Shown in pieces: positions 1 to 8,252 of a stretch of DNA of 33,789 nucleotides. Location: IMG/VR virus record IMGVR_UViG_3300011013_000048, positions 1-33,789 of that record. One strand, 5' to 3'. This DNA comes from a virus. Each line of letters starts with the position of its first letter. Position 1 is the first letter of the stretch. The notes under the pieces were generated by a model. The model worked only from the letters and a program-made list of their open reading frames with translations. It was not told the origin of the DNA and made no database searches. Both the position numbers and the translations under genes were made by a program.

Positions 1-508
1 AAGGAGGAAGAGTAGGTTGTGCTTGACCCCCACTCCGTAACGCTGGGATCTCATTATTAAGAGTAGCTGTTTCAACAGAAAGTCGAGACAAATCTTGAGT
101 TGCTTTAACAAGTTCCTCAACATCCCCATTTTCATATGCAGAAGAATATCTTTTCTTAGCTGCATCCAAATCTGTCGAAACTCGACCAGCGTATTCCTTT
201 CCATAATTTTCACTTAATTGTGTTTGTTGCTGTTGCAAAGAATCATTTTGTGCCTTTATACTTCTTGCATATTGAAGAGCCGCATCTTCACGGCGTTCAG
301 CTTCACGATATTTAGCGGTGAGTTTATCAATTCGTTTCCGAACACCTGAGCTATAACTCTCCAATTCTTCATCAGATGGAAGTTCATCAGAAGATTCTTC
401 AACTTCAGCTGCCTCAATAGTTGGTTGTCCAGAAGCATCATCATCTTTGAGATTAATCTCAACAGCTTCCTCTTCTTCTAGTTCAATAGTTTTTTCATCA
501 TCCGGCAT
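1..508 (-). CDS. Acidic coiled-coil protein, probable capsid scaffold (partial)
   Basis: The reading frame opens at ATG 508-506 (MPDDEKTIELEEEE) and stays open to the window edge, so the C-terminus is missing; 169 codons are visible. The first 60 or so residues are strongly acidic, with runs of Glu and Asp. A Lys/Arg/Glu/Gln-rich helical stretch follows that looks like coiled coil, including a QQQQ run. No catalytic motif is visible. An acidic, helical protein downstream of portal and presumably before the major capsid gene fits the scaffold or head-assembly proteins of short-tailed phages. The assignment rests on composition and gene order, not on a recognised domain. It is separated from the co-chaperonin gene by 58 bases. 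Confidence 0.6.
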   Translation of the reverse strand, partial: MPDDEKTIELEEEEAVEINLKDDDASGQPTIEAAEVEESSDELPSDEELESYSSGVRKRIDKLTAKYREAERREDAALQYARSIKAQNDSLQQQQTQLSENYGKEYAGRVSTDLDAAKKRYSSAYENGDVEELVKATQDLSRLSVETATLNNEIPALRSGGQAQPTLPP

Positions 509-566
509 GGGATTTCCACTCCATGTTTGTCGTTACAATAAGCTGGCATTTTACAAAAGTAAAGAT

Positions 567-1007
567 TTATGTATGTACCAGATAAGAAGGATCCTCTACT
601 ACTCCTAAAATTTCATCATCATTCAAGAGGCGTAGCTCTCCATCGTCAATTTTAAAACGAGACCCAGCATATCGCCCAAAAATAACCCAATCTTTTTCTT
701 TACACCATGCGCCTCCAGGATATCTACTTTTATCCTTATACGCATCAGGGCCAACGGCAAGAACATATCCTACCACAGTAGCTAACTGCTCACGTTCATG
801 AACTTCATCAGGTATTTCTACACCCCCCTTACTTTTCTTAGGAGGAATATAAGGCATAATAAGAATGCGCCACCCTGTAGGTGTGGGCAACTTTTCCATT
901 TCTGTTTTAGGGGCACTTGTTTTTTCTTCCAGTGCTCCATTAGAAGGAGGATTATTGACTTTGGCTAAACGCTGGGGGACGAACAATGTGCCCGACATTA
1001 TCATCAT
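567..1007 (-). CDS. GroES-like co-chaperonin
   Basis: The protein has 146 residues. Residues 44-140 match the Cpn10 fold from memory: a first strand GWRILIMPY, a mobile-loop segment KSKGGVEIPDE (58-68) in the place of the GroES loop that docks on GroEL, AVGPDA (84-89), then VIFGRYAGSRFKIDDGE and the closing NDDEILGVVED. GroES caps the GroEL folding chamber; phage versions such as T4 gp31 replace it so that the capsid protein can fold. The N-terminal 40 residues are an extra tail, so the protein is longer than the usual 95-100 residues. The start could be Met1, Met2 or Met4, all just behind an AAAGGAA ribosome site. It lies between the lysis genes and the putative scaffold, which fits a role in head assembly. 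Confidence 0.85.
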   Translation of the reverse strand: MMIMSGTLFVPQRLAKVNNPPSNGALEEKTSAPKTEMEKLPTPTGWRILIMPYIPPKKSKGGVEIPDEVHEREQLATVVGYVLAVGPDAYKDKSRYPGGAWCKEKDWVIFGRYAGSRFKIDDGELRLLNDDEILGVVEDPSYLVHT

Positions 1008-1188
1008 TTCCTTTCTCTAGGATTTCTTTAATATCTTGGGATATGGCCCCAAGTGCTCTAATTTCTCCCATTAAAGCCCGATACTGTGCCATATCAGTTA
1101 ACTCATTATTCAATAAGAGTTCACTGATCTGATGCTCTCGTGCCTTAATTTCTTTATGGAGTCGCTCACCAAACCAAACTGCATCCAT
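952..1188 (-). CDS. Small helical phage protein of unknown function
   Basis: This 78-residue protein has two predicted helices with heptad-like hydrophobic spacing (residues 10-60, including QISELLLNNEL and YRALMGEIRAL) and a polar tail. It carries no recognisable catalytic motif. Short proteins of this shape are common between portal and capsid genes in marine phages, but I know no function. Its ATG overlaps the stop of the upstream 67-residue gene (TAATG), and its 3' end overlaps the co-chaperonin gene by about 55 bases, so the three are probably translated together. Confidence 0.65.
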   Translation of the reverse strand: MDAVWFGERLHKEIKAREHQISELLLNNELTDMAQYRALMGEIRALGAISQDIKEILEKGNDDNVGHIVRPPAFSQSQ

Positions 1189-1391
1189 TAGCGCACCCCT
1201 CTAAAAGTTACTCCTTGTGTAGCGGCTCCGCCACCACGAGATTTACCTTTAGGTTGCCTTTGAGGAGGAGAAGGATTTTTCTTGTAATCTTCAATCTTTC
1301 CACTCCAATCATCCATGGGTTTCTTTTCCATAACAAGTTCCCCATCAACTTTATAAAGTGGCCCAAAAGGGGACTTCACTGTTTCACTCAT
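1188..1391 (-). CDS. Small basic, Gly/Pro-rich phage protein
   Basis: This 67-residue protein has a polar N-terminal half and a basic, glycine- and proline-rich C-terminal half (PPQRQPKGKSRGGG), which looks disordered and could bind nucleic acid. No family is recognised. Its ATG overlaps the holin stop codon in an ATGA junction and its own stop overlaps the next start in a TAATG junction, so it is a real member of the late operon. The function is unknown. Confidence 0.6.
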   Translation of the reverse strand: MSETVKSPFGPLYKVDGELVMEKKPMDDWSGKIEDYKKNPSPPQRQPKGKSRGGGAATQGVTFRGVR

Positions 1392-1804
1392 TTTGAAACT
1401 CCTTTAAATTTTTCGAAGGATCTCATCCCTCCTAAACCTAGCATCCCCAAAAGAACAGGCATCATAAGGGACATATCAACTTGAGGTAGGGTAACTAGAT
1501 GCCCTGTGTGAGCTAGCCAAAAAACTAATATGGGCTGTATAACGTATGTGTATGCTAATGCAAACCCACATGTCCAACCCACAAAAGGTCTCCACCCCGC
1601 TACAAAAATACTTCGATGTTGTCCTTCGGCTTTGTTAACTTCTATTTGAGCAATATCAACTTTAGCTAAATGTTCAGCAAGTCGAGTTTCTATCTCCCGT
1701 TCTGCTTTTGCACGAGCTTCTTTATCTTCTGGTAAAAATCGACCAATGACATCCCCCACAATAGGAAGAAGACTTGGGAGCAAACTTGCTAAAGGGAGAG
1801 GCAT
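1388..1804 (-). CDS. Holin of the gene-transfer-agent 3-TM type
   Basis: The 138-residue protein begins with a hydrophobic stretch (LASLLPSLLPIVGDVIG), then a charged helical segment (30-63), then the motif GWRPFVGWTCGFALAYTYVIQPILVFWL and a last hydrophobic segment ending LGLGGMRSFEKFKG. This layout matches the GTA_holin_3TM family as I know it, whose members are thought to permeabilise the inner membrane for particle release. Its ATG overlaps the stop of the upstream secreted-protein gene (TAATG). No endolysin is visible in this window, so the partner lysis enzyme must lie elsewhere. Confidence 0.85.
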   Translation of the reverse strand: MPLPLASLLPSLLPIVGDVIGRFLPEDKEARAKAEREIETRLAEHLAKVDIAQIEVNKAEGQHRSIFVAGWRPFVGWTCGFALAYTYVIQPILVFWLAHTGHLVTLPQVDMSLMMPVLLGMLGLGGMRSFEKFKGVSK

Positions 1805-2046
1805 TATGTTTCATCCATTGGCGTGTCCAATATTGAATCTTCTTCTGTAACTAACGCACAGTAAATATCAATTACCTTATATCCTTGTCGGGAATAAAAC
1901 TTAAAAAGATCTTCTCGATCCTTTCCTACCTGCACAGCACACTCTTCTCTAGTTTCAAAAGGTCCAGTAGCTGCAATTTTATACAGGGCATTCGTAGGAA
2001 TTCCCATATTGTACATAATTGCAATAGCTAGCCAAAGTTTAAGCAC
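1804..2046 (-). CDS. Small exported protein of unknown function
   Basis: This 80-residue protein starts at a GTG directly behind the portal stop codon, with no clear ribosome site, so translation is probably coupled. Residues 1-20 (LKLWLAIAIMYNMGIPTNA) look like a signal peptide or single membrane helix. The rest holds two cysteines, in REECAVQ and DIYCALV, that could form a disulfide outside the cytoplasm. Next to a holin, a spanin-like lysis accessory role is possible, but no spanin signature such as a lipobox is visible. I do not recognise the family. Confidence 0.55.
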   Translation of the reverse strand: MLKLWLAIAIMYNMGIPTNALYKIAATGPFETREECAVQVGKDREDLFKFYSRQGYKVIDIYCALVTEEDSILDTPMDET

Positions 2047-2047
2047 T

Positions 2048-4510
2048 TTAATTCACTGTAATAGTCTCATGAGATTTTCGAGGTTCTTGCGCCTTCTTTT
2101 TTTCTAAGTCTAATTTATCTCGTTGAACATCAATACGCTCTGCAGCCTGAGAAGAATCTTGTCGTAATTTTGCTTCTTCTAAGCCCATACGTCCCTGTTC
2201 CCTTTGAACATCAAAAGCCAACCGAGCAGCAGATTCTGCTTCCTTACGTTGCATCTCTCGTTCTTTTAATTGAAGTTCCTGCATACGGATTTGTACAAGT
2301 GGGTCAATACCTGATTCACCTTGTTGCGCAGCAAACGCTTGGGCTTGTTCGCTTATTTGTGCAGTTGCTTGAGCGGCTGCTTGGGCAATTTGATTTTCCA
2401 ATTCGGGGGGTAACTGTTCCCCTTCTTCTGGCAACGGCCTACCAATCATTCGCTCTACTTCCTGGCGATACTGCATAGCAAAGTGTTCTTGGATATGACT
2501 TTGAAGTACAAGCATAGCTTGCTGATTATTTTGAAAAATAGGATTTTGCATAAAAGCCATATGAGCCGCTATATGTGCGCCATGATCCTGGAAGATAAAC
2601 GCTTTAACTGGTTTCCCTACTAACGCATCTGCATTTTCAGTGGCCGGATCTTTTGAATTCTCAGGTTCATCAGGGGGCAAAATATCCTTGATATTTTGTG
2701 TACCCAATGCTTGGTACATTCGAAAATAGGCTTCTCGTAAATTATGAATTTGAGGAGCAGAAGTGGCCAATTGTAATTGTGTCTGAGCCAACATAACCCG
2801 TTGGGCCATGGAAAAAACATTTGGATCACTGTGCGGTACTATGTCAATTTGATCACTAAAGTCATTAACTTTAACAAGTCTCTCCCCACCCGCAACTTCA
2901 TAGGGATACTCCGAAGGCAAATACTCAGCAAAGGTTTCTGCCAAAAGTCTAAACTCGATTTTTTGAGCATAATGGAGGCGCTTATGAATAGCCGACATTA
3001 CTTGCATGCCACGCTCTAATAAAGCTACCGTTGTCCCAACAGGCATTGCCTCATTCATGTCGCCTGTTTGTAATTCAGTGATCGCAGCAAAACGCCGCCC
3101 AGAATCAACTAATACCCCAAGTAGATTTAGTAGAGTACCCGAAGGTTCTTTATAAGGAAGTGGTAACAAAGAATCTCGTAACGCAGAACCAGGAGCGTCT
3201 ACATCTCTCCATTCTCCAGGTTGTAATGGGTCATCTTCATTTCGGACTCGTAACCCTCGAGCTTTAAATCCTGCAGGTAAATTAGCCAACGTCCCAGCGT
3301 CTATCAATTGACGAAGTAGACTTGTCGCCGATTTACTCAGGCCACCAATCATATGGATTAGGCCAAACCCATAGAATCCCAATCCTGGTAGGAATTTATA
3401 ATGAACAAAGTATTGTTTCTTTGCTTGAGTCTCATCCTTTTCTTCCCAGTTTCGACGAATGGAAAGAATTTTAGAACAGCCCTCTTCCAAAGTTACAATA
3501 TAGGGGGATTGAATTCCAAGGGGTTCCCCAGTCTCATCTAATTCCTCATGCCCCAATAGCTCTAAATCTACATGACACTCTAAAATAGTCATGATATCAG
3601 GGGTAAGGTATTTTGTGGGATGCAGCCCCTCTAATTCGTCCACCTTTTTTGTAATTTCTGAAGGATCAGGGGAAGTTGGTATAAGTTCAATATCTCTATA
3701 GAAACCTGAAAGTTGAAGTTTACGCACATCATTTGTTTTCATTTTAATGACATGGGTAATTCTTGAAGCCGATAAGAGATCTGTTGTCTCATAAGGAACA
3801 ACAAGGTCTTCTGATGTAATAAACTTTGAAACGGCCCGATTCAAATTTTCATCATAGTAAACTTTTTTAAACGAAGAACCAGATAAAGGAAGGTAGAAAA
3901 GCATCTGATCTAACTCAGGGTCAAACTCCTGCATTACCTCAGTAATCTGATAGTTCATAAAATCTTTTACACGAGTTGCTTGAGAAGTTCGCTCTGGAGA
4001 AACCTTCCCTACAATTCGAGTATCAACTGGACCCCCCGCTGGAAGTAATTCTTTATAAGCGGAAGCCTGAAATTGTGCAACTGCTTCGGATAATAGGGGA
4101 TGGTAAACTCCAGAAGCCCCCTGAAAAGGTTGCGTCCGTTCTTCATTATCCATCCCTAAAAGATTTAATCCTTCACTATAGGAATTCTCCCAATCTTTGC
4201 GACTGTCCTTATCCTCTTTATAATTATCAATGAGTTGCGAGGCCAACCGATCAAGATCACGTTGGTCCATATCCTCGGATAAATTACGATAAAAATCTGG
4301 TTCAAGGGGTTCTTCCGTAACTTCTTCTCCAAAAGCTACAATAACATTCCCCTCCTCATCTGGAGGTTGCATATCGCCAATCACCTCAATCTCAATATCT
4401 TCTGTACCAAGATTAGGTAAATCAGCTAAAACTTCATCCGCTGCTAATGGAACATCTGTACGAATGGGTCGTTCTATATCCAAGGCAGGAAAAATTGGGT
4501 CATCAGCCAT
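2048..4510 (-). CDS. Phage portal protein
   Basis: At 820 residues this is the largest gene. The portal is the dodecameric ring at one capsid vertex through which DNA is packaged and ejected. The N-terminus is acidic (about 1-80). A core with GMDNEERTQPFQGASGVYHPLL, a conserved-looking FQASAYKELLPAGGPV stretch and KFLPGLGFYGFGLIHMIGGLSKSATSLLRQLIDAGTL-type sequence follows; this pattern is typical of the large P22-like portals in marine phages. The last 130 residues are Gln/Glu/Ala-rich and probably coiled coil, as in the portal barrel. The order TerL - small genes - portal - scaffold supports the call. Its ATG overlaps the stop of the upstream lysine-rich gene (TAATG). Confidence 0.85.
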   Translation of the reverse strand: MADDPIFPALDIERPIRTDVPLAADEVLADLPNLGTEDIEIEVIGDMQPPDEEGNVIVAFGEEVTEEPLEPDFYRNLSEDMDQRDLDRLASQLIDNYKEDKDSRKDWENSYSEGLNLLGMDNEERTQPFQGASGVYHPLLSEAVAQFQASAYKELLPAGGPVDTRIVGKVSPERTSQATRVKDFMNYQITEVMQEFDPELDQMLFYLPLSGSSFKKVYYDENLNRAVSKFITSEDLVVPYETTDLLSASRITHVIKMKTNDVRKLQLSGFYRDIELIPTSPDPSEITKKVDELEGLHPTKYLTPDIMTILECHVDLELLGHEELDETGEPLGIQSPYIVTLEEGCSKILSIRRNWEEKDETQAKKQYFVHYKFLPGLGFYGFGLIHMIGGLSKSATSLLRQLIDAGTLANLPAGFKARGLRVRNEDDPLQPGEWRDVDAPGSALRDSLLPLPYKEPSGTLLNLLGVLVDSGRRFAAITELQTGDMNEAMPVGTTVALLERGMQVMSAIHKRLHYAQKIEFRLLAETFAEYLPSEYPYEVAGGERLVKVNDFSDQIDIVPHSDPNVFSMAQRVMLAQTQLQLATSAPQIHNLREAYFRMYQALGTQNIKDILPPDEPENSKDPATENADALVGKPVKAFIFQDHGAHIAAHMAFMQNPIFQNNQQAMLVLQSHIQEHFAMQYRQEVERMIGRPLPEEGEQLPPELENQIAQAAAQATAQISEQAQAFAAQQGESGIDPLVQIRMQELQLKEREMQRKEAESAARLAFDVQREQGRMGLEEAKLRQDSSQAAERIDVQRDKLDLEKKKAQEPRKSHETITVN

Positions 4511-4611
4511 TATTTTTTCTTTCCTTTAGAACCTTTCTTCTTCTTCTTTTTCTTCTTGCTCTTTGGGGGACGCCCACGCTTAGTACCATAAGTTCCGGGT
4601 CCATAAGGCAT
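4510..4611 (-). CDS. Tiny lysine-rich protein (MPYGPGTYG type)
   Basis: This 33-residue gene starts with MPYGPGTYGTKRGRPP and ends in an almost pure lysine tail. It is too short for usual gene callers, but an AAGGAGGG ribosome site sits about 9 bases before the ATG and its stop overlaps the portal start (TAATG), so it is translated. I recall proteins with this opening motif next to portal genes in alphaproteobacterial phages, with no known role. RGRPPK resembles an AT-hook, so DNA or head-interior binding is conceivable. Confidence 0.65.
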   Translation of the reverse strand: MPYGPGTYGTKRGRPPKSKKKKKKKKGSKGKKK

Positions 4612-4613
4612 CA

Positions 4614-4751
4614 CTATGCCCTCCTTGTCTTACGTTTAGATTTTGAGTGTTTCCTAGCCAAATATGCTCTATAAGACTTTTTAGCTTTTTTAAGAGTATC
4701 ATATACCCCACCCCCAAAAGTCCATCCACCTTTTACTTTTCGTATTGGCAT
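4614..4751 (-). CDS. Tiny basic protein (MPIRKVKGGWTFGG)
   Basis: This 45-residue frame encodes a highly basic protein with a glycine-rich turn (GGWTFGGGVYDTLKKAKK) and an Arg/Lys-rich tail. It ends 2 bases before the next ATG and contains that gene's strong ribosome site in its last codons. No obvious ribosome site precedes its own ATG, which lowers confidence. The tight packing and unbroken frame support a real gene. The function is unknown. Confidence 0.5.
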   Translation of the reverse strand: MPIRKVKGGWTFGGGVYDTLKKAKKSYRAYLARKHSKSKRKTRRA

Positions 4752-4794
4752 TTTCTAGTTGGCTACTCTAGGCTAAAATTCTTAATTTGAAAAG

Positions 4795-5037
4795 TTATTT
4801 TGGGCCTCCATTAAATTTATCACGAAGTTTGTTGCAATAGTCCCATAAAGCAGAAACCTGCTTTTGTATAGTTGACATTTCTGCTTCTAACTTAACCGTT
4901 CGAACATAAGTGTCTCGTTTTATAATTTCATCTACATCTTTACGAAGTTCACCAGTTTGCTCGCGCAATCGTGTGAACATAACAATGATTAAACCAATAA
5001 AAACAATTTGATGCCAGTATTCCTTGAGTAAATCCAC
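4795..5037 (-). CDS. Small membrane protein with coiled coil
   Basis: In this 80-residue protein, residues 10-22 (QIVFIGLIIVMFT) form one membrane helix near the N-terminus. The rest (REQTGELRKDVDEII to the end) is charged and heptad-like, so it projects as a coiled coil. This is the shape of an inner-membrane spanin (Rz-like) and also of several unrelated phage proteins. No overlapping outer-membrane lipoprotein partner is seen. It overlaps the upstream zinc-ribbon gene by one base. Confidence 0.6.
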   Translation of the reverse strand: MDLLKEYWHQIVFIGLIIVMFTRLREQTGELRKDVDEIIKRDTYVRTVKLEAEMSTIQKQVSALWDYCNKLRDKFNGGPK

Positions 5038-5237
5038 TACCGATGCCCTGAACCTTCATCTGTAATAAACTCAAACCCTGTCCCACAAGTTGTGCACCTG
5101 AAACTCATATCATCATACAAGAAAAAATGAGCTGTGATAATATCATTTGCCTCACATACTTCACAAATAAAAGGTTGCCCCTCTATTTCTTTAGATGAAC
5201 CTTTTTGTTCTTTTTTAAAAGGAAGGACATCACTCAT
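5037..5237 (-). CDS. Zinc-ribbon protein
   Basis: I chose the start at 5237 (MSDVLPFKKEQKG) because it overlaps the upstream stop in an ATGAGTGA junction; an earlier ATG at 5249 is possible. The 66-residue product has two CxxC pairs, CEVC and CTTC, about 28 residues apart, the spacing of a four-cysteine zinc ribbon. A binding partner cannot be read from the sequence. Confidence 0.65.
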   Translation of the reverse strand: MSDVLPFKKEQKGSSKEIEGQPFICEVCEANDIITAHFFLYDDMSFRCTTCGTGFEFITDEGSGHR

Positions 5238-5676
5238 TAATTTCACCAATTTCCTCGTAAGTCTTGCCCATCAACTCTTGAAATTCAGGTGGATCCATAG
5301 TCAAACCAAAAGCACCATTGAGTTGTACTATACAATGTAGCTGTACTAAAGGTTTGCCATCTAAAAAATTTTGAAAGAGACGATAGGCCACTAATGCATA
5401 GTCTGCATGATGACGAGACTTGAACACTCGTACCCCAATAATCTCACTCTTTTCTATACTGTTGGCTTCTAAAAGATGTGCAATTTCATCAGAGGTCATA
5501 TCACGGTATTCAACGGTCCACCGTAACTGCCAATATTTGGTTAAGTGATCAAGTTCAGTATCCGCAGACCCACAAGGGCTAATCGCTCCCATTTCTGGGG
5601 GTTCGTGATTGGCAACAGCCACTGAACTCATAAGAAGGAATAAAACTGCAAGTAAAAATTTTGCTGTCAGCCTCAT
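5230..5676 (-). CDS. Secreted protein of unknown function
   Basis: The open frame extends upstream to 5769, but the ATG at 5676 gives a clean signal peptide (MRLTAKFLLAVLFLLMSSVAVA, then NHEPP) and lies just past the TerL stop, so I start there (148 residues). A GGAG lies about 10 bases upstream. The mature part has two cysteines and mixed alpha/beta character (WQLRWTVEYRDMTSDEIAHLLEANS, IIGVRVFKSRHHADYALVAYRLF). I do not recognise the family. Export suggests a periplasmic or envelope role during infection or lysis. Confidence 0.6.
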   Translation of the reverse strand: MRLTAKFLLAVLFLLMSSVAVANHEPPEMGAISPCGSADTELDHLTKYWQLRWTVEYRDMTSDEIAHLLEANSIEKSEIIGVRVFKSRHHADYALVAYRLFQNFLDGKPLVQLHCIVQLNGAFGLTMDPPEFQELMGKTYEEIGEINE

Positions 5677-5695
5677 GACTCGTGTGCTCCATTTA

Positions 5696-7186
5696 CTAAT
5701 AGTAAGTGTATCTTCTACGGTATCCCGAGTTTTCTTCTTTGTAATCCTCCGGATGACCAATAAATCCACCTTGGCGAAATCGTAAAAGTGCTTGAGTCAT
5801 TGAATCAACCAAATCATCATGCTCACCATTGGGGAATTGTGCACATTCTTCAATCATCTCTTCTGCAAAACTTTTCTTTGGTGCCCAAATCATGCCACTT
5901 TCAAAAAGAGGTGCAACCGCATTTACTCTTGCGTATTTATCTTGGCCCTTTCCTGGCGTAAAATTCATTACAGGGATGCCCATTGCGCGAAGTTCCTGGG
6001 TTAATGGGGAACCACTCGCTTTGGCTTCTATGATGACAATATCAGGTTCCCAGTAATGATAATTTTTCAATGCCACTCGTTTTAATTCAGGGAATTCATA
6101 CCGCCCTTTCACAGAATCTAAAAGAATTAAATTTGGTCCTCCATCTTCAATGGGAAAAAACACCCCCCACGTTGAGATAGCGGAATAATCAGAATATTCT
6201 TTTTTCAAAAAAGCAGTATCATAAGATTGAATAATGTACTCCAATCCTGGAACTGACTCTTTATCCCAATCTTTCCACCAATCCCGTTTAAGAATACTGA
6301 TTGCATCAGCCGTTGGCCGTTGTAGCCACTGTGCACTCCATTTTTGTGGGCTTAAACTAGCCTTCACCCCGTCCAATTCCTTACGATTCCAGAACTCAGG
6401 CCAAAGTACCTTGTCCGAATCAAGGATAGCAGGGAACTCAATTACCTCCCATTGATCAGCTTTGGAGTCATAAGACTGTTGCCTTAAAACTTTAGCAGTC
6501 AAATCTCGCTCACTCCACCGTGTCATTACAACTACGATGGCCCCTCCTGGTTGCAATCTTTGGCGGGGGCCGGAGGTGTACCATTCATAGGCATTTTCCA
6601 TTGCGGCATCGCTAAGTGCATCTTGCTCGGAATGAGGGTCATCAATAATCAGTAGATCCGCGCCACGTCCGGTAATCGCACCGCCCACACCACTGGCAAA
6701 GTATTCACCGCCTTGGGTGGTGGTCCATCGACCAGCAGATTTACTATCCGCGCTCAAAGTTACTCCGGGAAAGACTTGTCGAAATTCTCGAGAGTCAATC
6801 AAGTTACGCATCTTCCGTCCGAAATTCATGGCCAATTCGCCCGTATGCGTAGTCTGAATAATTTTGAGTTTTGGATTCCTACCTACCAGATACGCGGGAA
6901 AAAGGTAGCTTGCAAATTCTGACTTTGTATGACGCGGAGGCATGTTGACAATCAGGCGTTTGAGTTTCCCATCGGCCACTTCCTGAAGTTTTTGGGCAAA
7001 GACCCGATGGTGTTTGCCTTCAATAAAGTCAGGCCAAACGTGAGTTACAAAACGCAAAAATTTTGCTTGGGCTTCTTCGCTCAGCTTTATGTCATTTAGC
7101 CGAGTACGAATTGCAAGATATTCTTCAAGTTGCTCTCGACTAAGGTTTTGTAACCTTGCGTCTAACTTTCGATTCTGAAGCGCCAC
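5696..7186 (-). CDS. terL: Terminase large subunit (TerL)
   Basis: This is the ATP-driven motor and nuclease that pumps phage DNA into the head. In its 496 residues the ATPase has a Walker A variant PPRHTKSE (83-90), Walker B LLIIDDPHSE (178-187) and a coupling-motif candidate VVVMTRWSERDL (218-229). The C-terminal RNase H-like nuclease shows acidic residues in SYDTAF (Asp323), IIEAKASG (Glu387) and NGEHDDLVD (Asp457/458). The set fits the Terminase_6 type. The start is a GTG at 7186, 47 bases inside the upstream phosphatase gene, and is the least certain part. The small terminase lies 3.7 kb away across the control region, which is unusual. Confidence 0.93.
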   Translation of the reverse strand: MALQNRKLDARLQNLSREQLEEYLAIRTRLNDIKLSEEAQAKFLRFVTHVWPDFIEGKHHRVFAQKLQEVADGKLKRLIVNMPPRHTKSEFASYLFPAYLVGRNPKLKIIQTTHTGELAMNFGRKMRNLIDSREFRQVFPGVTLSADSKSAGRWTTTQGGEYFASGVGGAITGRGADLLIIDDPHSEQDALSDAAMENAYEWYTSGPRQRLQPGGAIVVVMTRWSERDLTAKVLRQQSYDSKADQWEVIEFPAILDSDKVLWPEFWNRKELDGVKASLSPQKWSAQWLQRPTADAISILKRDWWKDWDKESVPGLEYIIQSYDTAFLKKEYSDYSAISTWGVFFPIEDGGPNLILLDSVKGRYEFPELKRVALKNYHYWEPDIVIIEAKASGSPLTQELRAMGIPVMNFTPGKGQDKYARVNAVAPLFESGMIWAPKKSFAEEMIEECAQFPNGEHDDLVDSMTQALLRFRQGGFIGHPEDYKEENSGYRRRYTYY

Positions 7187-8252
7187 TAGTTGTAGTCCTT
7201 CCTGACCGCTTGAAGTTTAAAAAATCTGCTGCCTCTGCTGTATCCGCAAAGCACTGCATAAACCGCACGGGGTCATCGGTCTCTGGGTCAATGATTGCCG
7301 TTATACTAGCGCCATATTTCTGAGGAAGGTAGCCTTTTTCATTTGCGTAGTCATCATAGAGTTTGTAGCCCCGAGCGCGAGCCGCCCAATAGATCCTTCC
7401 CGATTCCGCATTTTCCGTTTGAAATAAGGCCCATTGGTGTCTGTGCCCACTAATATATAGGTGGGCTTCTGACCCAGAAAAGCGAGCGCGTCGAACCTGA
7501 GCGTGGAGCGGGTTCCACATACTATGTCCTGGCATATCATGTGCCCCTATTATTCGAGCCTCGTTTCCGTTTGGAAATTGTAATTTTAAATTGGCATTCC
7601 AGTTTTCTGCAATTCCCCCCTTCTTGAGCCACTCTATCGGGTCCGCCGCATTTGGAAGCCACATATCATGGTTTCCCTTAATTAAGCACAGCCAGTCGAC
7701 TTCACCCAATAGCCATTCTACTAATTGCCAAGCCTGAACTGCCGACGTTTCCTGGTAGGCCCAGAGTCTTTGTAAACGGCCTATCCAGTTATTACTCACG
7801 TCACCAAGGTTTACCGCCCATAGGCAATCGGTACTATTGATTAAGTCTATATCCAAACGCAAATTGTCCCAGTCGCAATAGTCATCGTCAATGTGGGGGT
7901 CTCCAAAAAATGTAATCCCCACGGCCCCCTGTACGTTTACTTTTATGGGAATCCACTCTCGGGCTACTTTTGCCTCGAACCGCTTGCGACTACGCGTGGT
8001 CAAATGCTCTACTAGGTCTTCCGTAGGCATTTCCTCCGAAGGGAGGGTGGGCAATGTGTATTCTGATTTGGAATCAGGATCGTTTTCTAAAAAATTTTCT
8101 TCCTCACTTTCTCTAAAAAATTCTAACGCCTCCATTCTTCTGCCGATAGCGTTTGGAGTGACCTTTAATAAAATTGCTGCCTTCTTTCGTCCATGTTTTT
8201 TTAAAATTTTTTCTGTCTCTTCGAGTTCTTCCTTTGTTAGTTTCGCAGCCAT
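7140..8252 (-). CDS. Metallophosphatase with N-terminal HTH
   Basis: The 370-residue protein starts behind a strong AAGGAGGG site. Residues 20-41 (HGRKKAAILLKVTPNAIGRRM) look like a helix-turn-helix. From about residue 112 the calcineurin-like metallophosphatase motifs follow in order: GDPH (117-120), GDVSNNW (150-156), GNHD (193-196), a histidine in AHDMPGH (238) and GHRH (269-272). These ligands bind two metal ions, so the enzyme should cleave a phosphomonoester or phosphodiester. The DNA-binding head suggests a nuclease or DNA phosphatase acting on phage DNA. It directly precedes and overlaps TerL, where a small terminase often sits, so a packaging-linked role is possible but unproven. Confidence 0.85.
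   Translation of the reverse strand: MAAKLTKEELEETEKILKKHGRKKAAILLKVTPNAIGRRMEALEFFRESEEENFLENDPDSKSEYTLPTLPSEEMPTEDLVEHLTTRSRKRFEAKVAREWIPIKVNVQGAVGITFFGDPHIDDDYCDWDNLRLDIDLINSTDCLWAVNLGDVSNNWIGRLQRLWAYQETSAVQAWQLVEWLLGEVDWLCLIKGNHDMWLPNAADPIEWLKKGGIAENWNANLKLQFPNGNEARIIGAHDMPGHSMWNPLHAQVRRARFSGSEAHLYISGHRHQWALFQTENAESGRIYWAARARGYKLYDDYANEKGYLPQKYGASITAIIDPETDDPVRFMQCFADTAEAADFLNFKRSGRTTTSGASESKVRRKVTKP

Noticed and set aside
256-462. Minus-strand 68-codon frame near the left edge
   Set aside because: It is a shadow of the acidic scaffold-like frame, which is open to the window edge and has normal phage protein composition.
5677-5769. Longer start for the secreted protein
   Set aside because: It would overlap terL and bury the clear signal peptide 31 residues inside the protein.
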